In this document: one piece after another, positions 31,122-39,761 of the stretch
Numbering within the stretch: the stretch's first letter is position 1
How the letters are laid out: each line of letters starts with the position of its first letter
DNA from: Hyaloperonospora brassicae
Lineage: Eukaryota > Oomycota > Peronosporomycetes > Peronosporales > Peronosporaceae
NCBI GenBank assembly: GCA_947650285.1
Contig: CANTFL010001283.1
Span: 248,001 to 312,000 of the forward strand
DNA length: 64,000 nt
Direction of reading: 5' to 3'
Position numbers and translations under genes: made by a program
Notes under the pieces: generated by a model
What the model saw: the letters and a program-made list of their open reading frames with translations, nothing else
Database searches by the model: none
Told to the model about the DNA's origin: nothing

Positions 31122-32831
31122 TTAGCACGGAAAAATGCGGCGGATGCTCACACGTTCTGCCATTGCTCCCTTGTCGATGGTCACAGTGCCGTCGCTGTGA
31201 ACTTGGCGGATAACAAAAGGTCCGGTTGCCACTGCGTGCAATTTTGCACGGAACTTCTTGGGGAAGCGTAACATCACGTGGTCTCCCGTATTGTAGAAAT
31301 GCTCGAGGCGTTTGCTATTCTCGCGGTCATTGTCGGCGAGAATTGCATCAAAACGACGCTTCGATAGATAGCTCCAGTTGGCGTTATAAAGCTGACGAGT
31401 GATCATATCTTGACCGAAGAGTAGTTGACCTGGGGAAGCATTAAGAATGCTGTGGTAGCTTGCTCGCACGGCGAATGCAGCGTAGTGAATGATTTTCTTC
31501 CAGTCAGCGCCATCGTGGCACCTGATGACATTTAAAATCTCGAGGTGAACGCGTTCACAAATAGCGTTAGCTTGAGGGTTCTTGCTTGTTATAGGCTTGG
31601 CTTGTATCCCGTAGCTGCGGAGCAATTCTTGAAACTCGTCACCAGTGAAAGCCGTTCCTAGGTCGTGTATAACCGTTACAGGACGCGGGTAGCGGCACAG
31701 CCATTCACGATCGAAGCTTTCGGCTGTGGTCAGCGAAGTTTTGTCGTGCTGAATACCCACTTCCAGCCAACGCGTCGCATGGTCAATCATGGTAATACCG
31801 TAGTGTCCGTCTTCGTAGGGACCAATGAGATCGACATGAACGGTGTCAAAGGGGTTCACCGTCTTGAGTGTTCGTGGTGGTAGTAATCCATAGTCCTGCT
31901 TGTCTCCGTGGACCTTTGCCTTCTTGCAAATTAGACAATCTTTCGCATTCTTGGTGATCGCGGCTTCCATTCTGGGCCAGTAGAGAACCTGCCTCATTGT
32001 CTTGTACTGTCGTTCACCGCCAGGGTGACTGAGCGTTAAATGATACCAACGAATGAGATCTTCTCGCAAGCTATCGGGCACGATGACGCGCTTGTGGTAC
32101 GCGACCAGCGTGCAGCCGAGTAGAGGTAGAAGCTGATAGTCAGGATTGTTGTTGCCGTTGAGGCAAGCTGTCTTGATTTTTTGAATCATCAAGTCCTTAT
32201 CTTGATGTTCGCGAAGAATCGTACCATGCATGACACAATCTGGTTCATCAGCGGTAGCGCATATCTCGTCCGCGAGCTGCAAATGAGTCTTCGCGTTAAT
32301 CGCATCGAATCTCATCCGGGAAAACGCATCAGCACCAACATTCTTGGTTCCCTTGATGTAATGCATCGATAGCCTGTACTCAGCCAACAGGAGCTTCCAG
32401 CGCTTAACGCGCAGGCTGGTTTCGGTCGGATAAATTAGGTTCTTATGGTCGGTGTGAACAACCACAGGGAACCCGATCAGCATGGTGCGGTATTCGCGCA
32501 GCATTTCAACGATAGAGAGTAGCTCAAGCTCCATCGTTGTGTAATTCACTTGATGCTTGTTGAGACTTCGGGAATAGCAGGCGAGAATCTTGTTCTTCTG
32601 CATAATGATGCCACCGATTTGCTTTCCGCTGGCATCGGCGTAGACGTGAAATGGTTGCTCAAAGTCAGGAAACGCGAGCAGTACGGCTTGGGCAAACGCT
32701 TTCTGGATAGCGTAAAATGCTTCCGTGTCGCTAGACAACCAGTCGAACGGGACTTTGGAGCTGGTGAATCGGTTGAGAGGTTGGCACAATGCCGTCTTGT
32801 TGGGTACCATATCTCTATAGTAATTAATCAT
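31122..32831 (-). CDS. Pol part 2 of the 4.5-kb gypsy: RNase H and integrase
   Basis: This 569-codon frame starts inside the reverse transcriptase thumb (INYYRDMVPNKTALCQPLN). RNase H follows (FHVYADASGKQIGGII, then YTTMELELLSIVEMLRE). The integrase zinc domain has HLTLSHPGGERQY and CLICKKAK. The catalytic core has the aspartates in VHVDLIGPYEDG and IHDLGTAFTG and the glutamate in ANAICERVHLE. The C-terminal domain ends with GDHVMLRFPKKFRAKL and VSIRRIFPC. The integrase appears complete and the frame is open throughout. It inserts the cDNA copy into the genome. Translation of this part depends on reading past the frameshift near 32916, so it is expressed from this copy only if that shift is a sequence error or is bypassed. 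Confidence 0.88.
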   Translation of the reverse strand: MINYYRDMVPNKTALCQPLNRFTSSKVPFDWLSSDTEAFYAIQKAFAQAVLLAFPDFEQPFHVYADASGKQIGGIIMQKNKILACYSRSLNKHQVNYTTMELELLSIVEMLREYRTMLIGFPVVVHTDHKNLIYPTETSLRVKRWKLLLAEYRLSMHYIKGTKNVGADAFSRMRFDAINAKTHLQLADEICATADEPDCVMHGTILREHQDKDLMIQKIKTACLNGNNNPDYQLLPLLGCTLVAYHKRVIVPDSLREDLIRWYHLTLSHPGGERQYKTMRQVLYWPRMEAAITKNAKDCLICKKAKVHGDKQDYGLLPPRTLKTVNPFDTVHVDLIGPYEDGHYGITMIDHATRWLEVGIQHDKTSLTTAESFDREWLCRYPRPVTVIHDLGTAFTGDEFQELLRSYGIQAKPITSKNPQANAICERVHLEILNVIRCHDGADWKKIIHYAAFAVRASYHSILNASPGQLLFGQDMITRQLYNANWSYLSKRRFDAILADNDRENSKRLEHFYNTGDHVMLRFPKKFRAKLHAVATGPFVIRQVHSDGTVTIDKGAMAERVSIRRIFPC

Positions 32832-35154
32832 TCCGAGGAAGCGGCGTAGTTCCTTCCTGGTTTTGGGGACGGAAATTTGTTGGATGGCTTGAATCTTCTT
32901 TTGTTGGGGCTGGATCCCCTTGAGATGTCAGCGTAAAGCCGAGATAGTCGACGGACTGTCTGAGGATGTGGCACTTCTTTCCGTTGAGAGTTACCCCATA
33001 CTTGGTTAGTCGCTTGAACACAATGTGTAGGTGCTCTAGGTGCGTCTCTTCACTATCGGAGTAGACGAGTATATCATCCAAATAGACTACCACAAAAGCC
33101 AGATCGCCAAAAATCTTCTCCATGCAGGCTTGGTATTCGTCCGGTGCTGTAGAAATGCCCATTGGGAGTCGCTTGTATTGATACTTCCCGAACGGAAGAC
33201 AGAAAGCTGTGTGACCACGGCTTGAGGCAGCAAGGCGACGCGCGTAATACCCCATGTTAGCATCGAATGTTGACAGATACTTGGCTCCTGCGAGACGCAA
33301 CAGGATCTCGCGTATACGTGGGACGTAATAAGGGCTGCGTTTCAGATATCGGTTAAGTCCGCGAAAATCTATCAGTAGACGAAGTGATCCGTTGGGCTTC
33401 TTGAGAAAAAAAGCAGGCGATGCCATTTCTGAATCAAAAATCTGCTCCAGCACGTCGATGCTGACCAAATGCTGGATGAGCTCTCGAGCCTTGTTTTCGA
33501 GGCTTCTTGGGACTGGATACGGTTTTGCGTGTACAGGCTTGTACTCCGGCACTATTGGTAGAGCGTAGTCTTCGAATCTCATCCTCTCCAAGTGACCGTC
33601 ATAGAGATGCTCGTTATCGCGAAGAAGCTGGAGATATTTGCCGACGAGTGGCTTGGATAGCCTGTCTGGCATGAGGTCTTCTGGTCGCACTGCAGTGTTG
33701 TCGACTTCTTTGCTCTCTTCGGGGAATTCATAATCACTTGCGTTGGGAGACGATGACCCGCCGGTGTTTAAATGTGTATCGTGACCATCCCACTGAACCA
33801 GTTCGTCTTTAAAATTGAGCACGATTCCTAGTTCATTCAGGATATCACGACCGATCACCATGGCATCCTGGCTCTGATCCAGAATTTCGAACTTGTGCGT
33901 GATTATGGTCGAAGGCTGGAGAGACGGAAAGCGGAACTGTACCATCGTACTACCAGCACTAGCGACTTCTCCGTTGACCGTCTGAAACTTTGTCGCCGAC
34001 TCGACTTGTCTATGCCCAAGCTGAGCATTGGCTCGCATAGTTTCTTGGTTGATTATGCTCCGCAAAGCACCACTGTCTAGCAGGGCATTGAAGGTGCCAC
34101 TCGCGTCTTTGAATTGTACCGGGATCCGGAGTGGGGCGAGCTTGGCGCTCGGTTGCTTCTTCTTGACAAGGCCGACAAGCTTAAGCTCGCTGTCGCTGTC
34201 ACTGTCGCTTGCCTCTTCCTCTTCGAATCTTGGGTAATTACTCTTTTTGTGAGCAGTTCGTTTCGTCTCGGCAGGCTTGTGCTCTTCGCGTTGCTTCTTG
34301 AGGGCAAAGCATTCGCTGGAATCGTGCGAGCTTGATTTGTGGAATGAACACCACTTGCCGTGTTCTTGGTGACGGTCATGCTTCTTCTTGCCTCCTTGTA
34401 CACCAGGTCGGTCTCGATGATCTTGACGCGTGTCGCGATGCTCGCGAGGGTTGCGCCGATCTCTGCGCTGGTTAGCGGTAGGGCGTTGTTGGTCGCGCCG
34501 ACCTTGACCCTTTTCACCACCCTGGATAGCTGGACCGTTTAGGCGATCCCGGCCAGTCTGCCTCTCGCGCCTTTCGAGGCGCTCGAAATACATCGCCAGT
34601 TCGTCCACCGTCTCATACGAAATTCCGCAGCACGCGAGCTTGTCCTGCCAGTGCGGCGGCATGGCGCGGCGAAAATATCGACATTGTTGAAGCTCTGAGA
34701 TGGTTTGCGAATCCTGGGGCAACTCGACGTACATCTGTGCAAGCTGTCTTAGCCGTACCGTGCAGCGTTGTACCGTCTCTTCTCTGCGCTTGGTGAGTGT
34801 CCATAGTTCTTCATCCAGGTCTTCACAGTAATCCGCTGGGACCAGAAGAAGTCCAACCTCCCGGTAAAAGTCTTCAAATGTCAGGCCTTTGCTGGAAGCA
34901 TCGCTGGCAATGCGCTCTACTTCGCGCAACAGATCACCGTCAATCAGCGTAAGAAGTTGAACGGATAGTTGGTCAGCTCTCCAGCCTTTTCGTTTCGCGA
35001 GGCTTCGAAACTGCATGCTCCATGTGAGCCAGTCCTTCGATGAACCACCGCGAAAGCGCTTTATCTTCATTGTGGCGACTTCAGCTGGTGAAGTCGCACT
35101 TTCTTGGCACGTCACGATGGTGTAAGTGACGTATTCATCCTCATTCCGTCCCAT
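32824..35154 (-). CDS. Gag-protease-RT of the 4.5-kb gypsy
   Basis: The 776-codon frame begins about 70 bp after the 5' LTR. The gag core is at about residues 25-200 (WLTWSMQFRSLAKRKGWRAD). A basic linker follows, then a CHHC zinc finger (WCSFHKSSSHDSSECF, about 265). The protease motif is LLDSGALRSI (about 355). The reverse transcriptase has LIDFRGLNRYLKR and the catalytic VVYLDDILVYSD (about 690). The frame ends in unrelated residues after TLTSQG, where one extra G in a run of four (plus-strand cccc at 32916-32919) shifts it. The shift lies in the middle of the polymerase thumb, so it is not a gag-pol programmed site. Confidence 0.9.
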   Translation of the reverse strand: MGRNEDEYVTYTIVTCQESATSPAEVATMKIKRFRGGSSKDWLTWSMQFRSLAKRKGWRADQLSVQLLTLIDGDLLREVERIASDASSKGLTFEDFYREVGLLLVPADYCEDLDEELWTLTKRREETVQRCTVRLRQLAQMYVELPQDSQTISELQQCRYFRRAMPPHWQDKLACCGISYETVDELAMYFERLERRERQTGRDRLNGPAIQGGEKGQGRRDQQRPTANQRRDRRNPREHRDTRQDHRDRPGVQGGKKKHDRHQEHGKWCSFHKSSSHDSSECFALKKQREEHKPAETKRTAHKKSNYPRFEEEEASDSDSDSELKLVGLVKKKQPSAKLAPLRIPVQFKDASGTFNALLDSGALRSIINQETMRANAQLGHRQVESATKFQTVNGEVASAGSTMVQFRFPSLQPSTIITHKFEILDQSQDAMVIGRDILNELGIVLNFKDELVQWDGHDTHLNTGGSSSPNASDYEFPEESKEVDNTAVRPEDLMPDRLSKPLVGKYLQLLRDNEHLYDGHLERMRFEDYALPIVPEYKPVHAKPYPVPRSLENKARELIQHLVSIDVLEQIFDSEMASPAFFLKKPNGSLRLLIDFRGLNRYLKRSPYYVPRIREILLRLAGAKYLSTFDANMGYYARRLAASSRGHTAFCLPFGKYQYKRLPMGISTAPDEYQACMEKIFGDLAFVVVYLDDILVYSDSEETHLEHLHIVFKRLTKYGVTLNGKKCHILRQSVDYLGFTLTSQGDPAPTKEDSSHPTNFRPQNQEGTTPLPRND

Positions 35155-35207
35155 GATGATGGCGACGGGATTCTCGTACGGGATGAGATGTGACTAAGTT
35201 AGCCAAA

Positions 35208-35221
35208 TTTGATATATCAAA
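35208..35221. repeat. 14-bp perfect palindrome next to the 5' LTR
   Basis: tttgatatatcaaa lies one base inside the 5' LTR end of the 4.5-kb gypsy, where a tRNA primer-binding site would normally start. A TTTGGCTAACTTAG sequence follows on the sense strand. No clear TGG primer site touches the LTR. Confidence 0.6.
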
Positions 35222-35222
35222 A

Positions 35223-35415
35223 TGACAAACCCGGCCCGTGGCTTGCAGAGGGGCTCGAGTCTAATGTAGTGAAATGGAGAATGAATATATTGAGGAGGAG
35301 TGTTAAACTTGGTAGGCTAGTCTGGTGTCATCATATCCAGTCTGGCGCAATCTTCTTTCGTCTGGCGAAATCCAAGGATGGTCTCGCAGGTCATATCGAT
35401 AGACAACCCATGTCA
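35223..35415 (-). repeat. 5' LTR of the 4.5-kb gypsy element
   Basis: Direct repeat of 30885-31097, lacking one 20-bp unit and with one substitution (ggcgaaatcc for ggcgcaatcc). Followed by the cgta duplication. Confidence 0.9.
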
Positions 35416-36900
35416 CGTAGTTGGCCGCATCCGCACCTCCTTTCTCACTCTGTATCTACGCCTTCCGTGCATAACCGTTCAGTCGCAGTAGAAAATCGCA
35501 CACGTGCTTGGTCTCCCCACACTTCGCTGAGTAAACCTCGATCTAGCGGATCAATCGAACTGCGAACAGTAAAAGTCTATAAACGCTTCGCCGAGCAGCT
35601 TCCACTTCCGCTGAGTCTTCTTCGGGAGTTGTCAATGCCGACTCTTGACCGCTTTACCGAGGCATATCGAAAGAGTCTCGGATCACTCGTCTTGCGGTAC
35701 ACACGTCCTCTTAATCTCGTAGGTGAAACTTTGATCCATTGCAAGGCATCGTCAGAATAATATCAAATTCCCTCGAACATGGCAATATTGTCAGATGGCG
35801 CTTGTGTGCGTATTTCCATGACGTATCCTCTTTCATATTCAGCACCACCGTATCTAAACTCTCTATTGAGAATATTTGACCGCTCAACGAACTCTTACTG
35901 ATCGTCGTACGCATCTTCATCTTTTTCGTAGTACTCATCACCTGTCGTCATTTCCGTCGCCACTTGATACCTCTGTGCTGGAGTCTCCATTGTTCGTGGA
36001 TTACATGGTCGTGTGACTACGTGGACAACACTTTGGAACGGAGTGTCTTCCACCCCAGAGAAGACTCCGAGGTTTGGCACTGGGGTTTTGGCAGCGGCGT
36101 GTTCGCCGTTCCCATGTCCTCGGCTTCTCGCATGACTTGCTCGTCGAGGAGTGGTCCCGGTCTCTTTTCTTCCACGATCAACATGTACGACTGACTTCGA
36201 CGGTTCAATTGAACGAGTGATTTCGTTTTGCCTCAGACCCTAAACAATTCCTTCAGCTTAAGCTCCCAATTCAACAACTCGCTACCTACCAAACGAACCA
36301 TAAATTCCGATAACATCAGCTTCGTGGGATCCATTTCGAACTTGTACCCCATTATTCGTAGAAGCAGCACCGTGCTGTCGACTAGGTGTTCGAGAGATAT
36401 GCTGTTGAGGGTTGCATTAGCTCATTGATCATGTTCGCCCACGTTGCTTGGTAGGCGACCTTTGGCATTAACAGTTGGCTCCAGCGACTTTTCTTCATCT
36501 CCTCGGCGATTCGGTACAGAGCCCTATTCGTCATACGAGTCTATTCATTCATCGTGGACCTGGAGCTAGCGGGAGTAGCTCACCTGGGGTCGCACCTTGA
36601 CTACCATCTATTTCGTCGTCGCGCCCGTCGGCTTGACATATTTCTACCCCACGAGGTTTGCTGACGTGTCCCAAATGTATCGAATGTTCTCCCGCTTTAT
36701 GGCTGAATTTAACGTCATTGTTTTCATCAGCGTGTCCATCCTCCTCACTATCTTGGTCACTCGCTTCGAAGTCGTCGAAATGAATGTCTCGATCCACCCT
36801 TGCGTTCTCGTGGGTGATGATCCATTTCTCCGAGTTCGACTCAGCACGCGAGGTCATTTTGGCTGTCGCCCGGTTTGTGCCGCTCGCGTCTTTTGATCTC
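35416..36900 (-). pseudogene. Gag region of the older chromovirus
   Basis: The N-terminal acidic piece is at 36549-36857 (FDDFEASDQDSEEDGHADEN). A gag-like helical segment at 36420-36530 reads RALYRIAEEMKKSRWSQLL and WANMINELMQPSTAYLS. Two further pieces lie at 36017-36208 and 35895-36080 (EDTPFQSVVHVVTRPCNPRT). Stops and shifts separate all of them. Their order on the minus strand continues into the 30000-30884 segment across the 4.5-kb insertion. Confidence 0.6.
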
Positions 36901-37029
36901 GATGAACATAATGTTCCTTTGTTGTTTCATACCTGCTAAAACAATCGCACACCCTGAAGTCATGGGTTGCGGCACCAGTTGTGATATATTAGTTAGTCAT
37001 ATCTGTGTCGATACAGTCCCAACGTATCA

Positions 37030-37951
37030 AAACAACAATCGCCGAGATAGTCAGCGCAGTTGGGCTTGTACGTCGGGTCAATTTCGTTCGCGGTTCGCCC
37101 CTTCGGGTTCAGTTGTTGCCCTCGCCTATCTGAGTACCTCCAACCACTCACACTCCTTTCCAGAAGACTGCCTGAGCTCAGCAGTTTCCGTTCTTCCAAT
37201 CCTGTGAGCTCGTACCAATGGGCAGACGTCGGCGTTTCCCCGCTTTTACAGGTCACGGAGCGCAGTATACGCCCGACTGGAAGACTTACGGTGCCCTCGG
37301 TTGTAGACCCACTGGCTCGTCGCTCGACGAGTCTTTGAACAGTGACATCTATTGGGTCACTGGATTGCCGTTCGCGAGTCTTCAAGCTGTACAGTCTACT
37401 AGATAACTGGTCTATCGTGCGATAAGACTTTAAGCGGTGCCGTCTACTGGGTCATCGGCTTGCCGTGCAACGAGACTTCAAAGCGGTGCCGTCTACTGGG
37501 TCATTGGCTCGCCGTGCAACGAGACTAATCTTTTGCTTGAAGCGAGTAATGCCCACCCCGGGCCAACTTAACTCTTGGTGCTTCCAATCAAGACCTCTAC
37601 AAGCTATGCTCCTCGGGGCTCGACCGCAGGCATAACCCAGTCCACGCAAGGACGTACCTCAGAAGTGTACACGTGTCCAATACTTAAAAAAATATGTTCT
37701 GTATTGACTATCTGTTATGCTATACCTGATTGCAAAAGGACTATTGAGTGGTTCTCCTTCATCCCCCACCAATCTTCATATAATAATACACAGTGGGATG
37801 GACTAGTCATCATCTTGCTCTCTCGTCAGGCCTTTCCTCGTCAAGTCTTGGCTCGTCGAGTTATCCCTCGTTGCTTAAAGTCTTGTCTTGTCTCGGCGAG
37901 CCTTGATTCGTCGAATTCGGTGGCTTCCGGCTTCTCCTTTTGAGGCCAACA
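37030..37951 (-). repeat. LTR-like 5' end of the older chromovirus
   Basis: This block is repeated, diverged and in the same orientation, at 44430-45240: shared stretches include ttcgccccttc, tgcctaagctca/tgcctgagctca, and cttttacatgtcac/cttttacaggtcac. Its outer 350 bp is also present inverted at 12560-12970. The outer end begins tgttgg on the minus strand at 37951. Internally it holds five about-49-bp tandem units and, near 37830-37915, degenerate ctcgtcgag repeats. Confidence 0.6.
37285..37526. repeat. Tandem repeat, about 49-bp unit, 5 copies
   Basis: Each unit has a ggtgccgtctactgggtcat-like core and a cgtgcaacgagact-like end. The last two units are nearly identical, the earlier three are diverged. 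The related block at 44430-45240 has its own worn copies. Confidence 0.75.
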
Positions 37952-38374
37952 CTTTATATACAAGTCAATAGCCGGAAAAAACCACGTGCTAAAAATACCT
38001 TTTCCGCACTGGCCGATTCGATGTATTGGAAGTCGGAGACTTGCAAGCCTATGACATCTCCCGGAACGATGCCCGCAGTGATCGTTTGTCGAGTGCGTAC
38101 ACCGTGTAGGGGAGAGCATCGGCCGGAAACCTCGCCTACATTGTGGACATCGTGGGAGGTCCGAATGAGAATTCTTGAACCTTTAGCCGCGTCACGAGGA
38201 GAGCATACTTGGACCCGCGGTATTCGATCTGCCAGCGCAAGTGGTCGACTAACGCCTTCTAACACTGAAGGCTCTCACGCTGTCGACGGATGGGAGGAGG
38301 TGGTCATGCAGCTGTCACTAGATGCGCTCAATCAGGCGGATCCAGTCGGCCTAGCGGGTTGGAATGGCCGCTAG
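37940..38374 (+). other. Open frame of 144 codons, unidentified
   Basis: The frame begins in the end of the LTR-like block and contains SASASGRLTPSNTEG and DGWEEVVMQLSLDALNQAD. I recognise no domain. It could be a gene remnant flanking the old chromovirus or a chance frame. Confidence 0.2.
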
Positions 38375-39518
38375 GTGGTTTTCGCAAGATCGGACGCAAC
38401 GAGTCACCTCGGCCAATGTCGATTGCACGTCCGGCAAAGCCGGGTGAACATCAGCAGGACTAATTTTGGAGGCAGCGAGAGTGTAGAATGGAGCGGCCGA
38501 AGTGGTAGAGCATTTAGTTGAAGAAAGAATTTGTCAGGGTACTGCAGCGTGTGAGCCCGCTTGCCTATTCAACTCGCGAGCACGAAACCATTTTTGACCA
38601 CATCAGGCAAAACATTACATTGGCACGCGCATCCGGACATGGTCAGTGAGTCGGCAAAGGTTTGAGGCTACGTAGAAGGTATGTGAAACATTGAAGATGA
38701 CATGAGCTCGCACAGGTGTTAAGCATGTATAAGCTTCAACTGGGTCAATTTGCATCTTGCACCCCTTGATGCCTTCAAAAGACCGCCGTATTGGGGTAAT
38801 CCGACATTCGGCTCACAGAAGGGGTCGACGCAGTCGCTGCCATAAATCTCAACGACGATACCGCCGTTATCGTCGTCGTAGAGTACATTGACGGGAGACT
38901 GTGATCGCGTCCGGGGGGATCTCATGGAGTTGCAGAAGCGAACTGCCCACGGTACGGACGTACTAAGGCAGGTTTGGACGCAAAGGTATTATGCCTGGGA
39001 TGGTGAGATCCAACGAAGTTGAGGAAGCTGCAGCGGCCTACCGATCGTCAAGCCTGGATGGAGTCCCTCGAGACGTGGGGTCGCCCGACTCTACCGCACC
39101 ATCGGACGGGGTGACCGGGGTACCGCGGGGTGCGGACCATTGCGTTAGGAGGGGGTTGGACCTGGGCAAAGACATGTATGCACGGGCACGATTAAATAAA
39201 TGCCCACACCAAAAGGATTAAAGACGATGGACTTACGGTGTTCACGTAGAAAGACATGCTCGTGCTTGACCCGATGTAAGGCTGAGCAAGAACAGGTGGC
39301 GGCTGTGTTAAAGTGTTTTCGAAGAATAGTAGAACTAGCGGTCAGCACGATGAAGGGACAAGGGGTCAACCTCAGAAAAGGGGGTGTCTGAAGGAGAAGG
39401 ACCCTCAAAAGTGGCTGAGTCTTTATCTTAGATGGGCCTACAGGACCAATCAAAGTACAGACCGTTGCTCAAGTACCGGTTAAACAGTACTTCCAGAAGA
39501 CGACCGCGGATCCTCACT
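38375..39518. other. Unrecognised sequence
   Basis: Only short frames are present, such as a 67-codon minus-strand frame (38719-38925) with NVLYDDDNGGIVVEIYGSDC. None can be assigned to a family. It is GC-richer than the sequence after 39762, so it may be a worn transposon. Confidence 0.4.
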
Positions 39519-39761
39519 GATTTACCCTGTCCCTCATGAGTAGACCTGGTCCTCCACTAGTAGACCTGAGTCCTTCACTGGCAGACCCGGTACCCCACTG
39601 GTAGACCTGGTTCCCGCTATGGTAGAACCGGTCCCTCATCGGTAGACCCGGTTCCCTCACTAGTGGAACCGGTACCTCATCGGTAGATCTAAGTCCCTTC
39701 TCGGTGACCCTGAATTCCTCACTAGTAGACCCGAACTCTCACCGGTTTATCCGGTCCCTCA
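39519..39761. repeat. Minisatellite, 20-21-bp unit, about 12 copies
   Basis: The unit approximates gtagacccggtccctcactg with many substitutions between copies. Alternate units share cggtag/ctagtag joins, which may indicate a higher-order two-unit pattern. No reading frame passes through it. Confidence 0.85.

Larger units (their letters stand above)
30885..35415 (-). mobile_element. 4.5-kb young Ty3/gypsy element
   Basis: This compact gypsy element is on the minus strand with short LTRs (213 and 193 bp), TGACA/TGTCA ends and a 4-bp target duplication. Gag, protease and half of the reverse transcriptase share one 776-codon frame; the rest of the polymerase, RNase H and integrase are in a 569-codon frame. 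The only visible lesion is a single-base frameshift in reverse transcriptase. There is no chromodomain. The LTRs differ by one base and by one 20-bp repeat unit, so insertion was recent. It lies in the gag region of the older chromovirus. Confidence 0.92.
15930..37951 (-). mobile_element. Older Ty3/gypsy chromovirus, decayed, with two nested insertions
   Basis: Reading leftward from an LTR-like region at 37030-37951 there are gag, protease, reverse transcriptase, RNase H, integrase and chromodomain remnants in the canonical Ty3/gypsy order. The 8-kb element (17400-25406) interrupts the integrase and the 4.5-kb element (30885-35415) interrupts the gag region. Without these insertions the element is about 9.5 kb. 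The motifs (for example the FVDD polymerase motif and the GRPxAN-type integrase spacing) are worn and every domain has stops. I found no matching direct-orientation 3' LTR at the low-coordinate end. Confidence 0.75.

Noticed and set aside
32900..32930. Programmed frameshift between the two gypsy frames
   Set aside because: The shift is inside the reverse transcriptase thumb, not between gag and pol, and there is no slippery heptamer or pseudoknot; a mutation or sequencing error is simpler.
38505..38580. tRNA-like D-arm (gtggtagagc)
   Set aside because: No TpsiC loop (GGTTCGA) or acceptor stem could be found at the right distance.
39519..39761. CRISPR-like array
   Set aside because: Units are adjacent and degenerate with no unique spacers, and the genome is eukaryotic.
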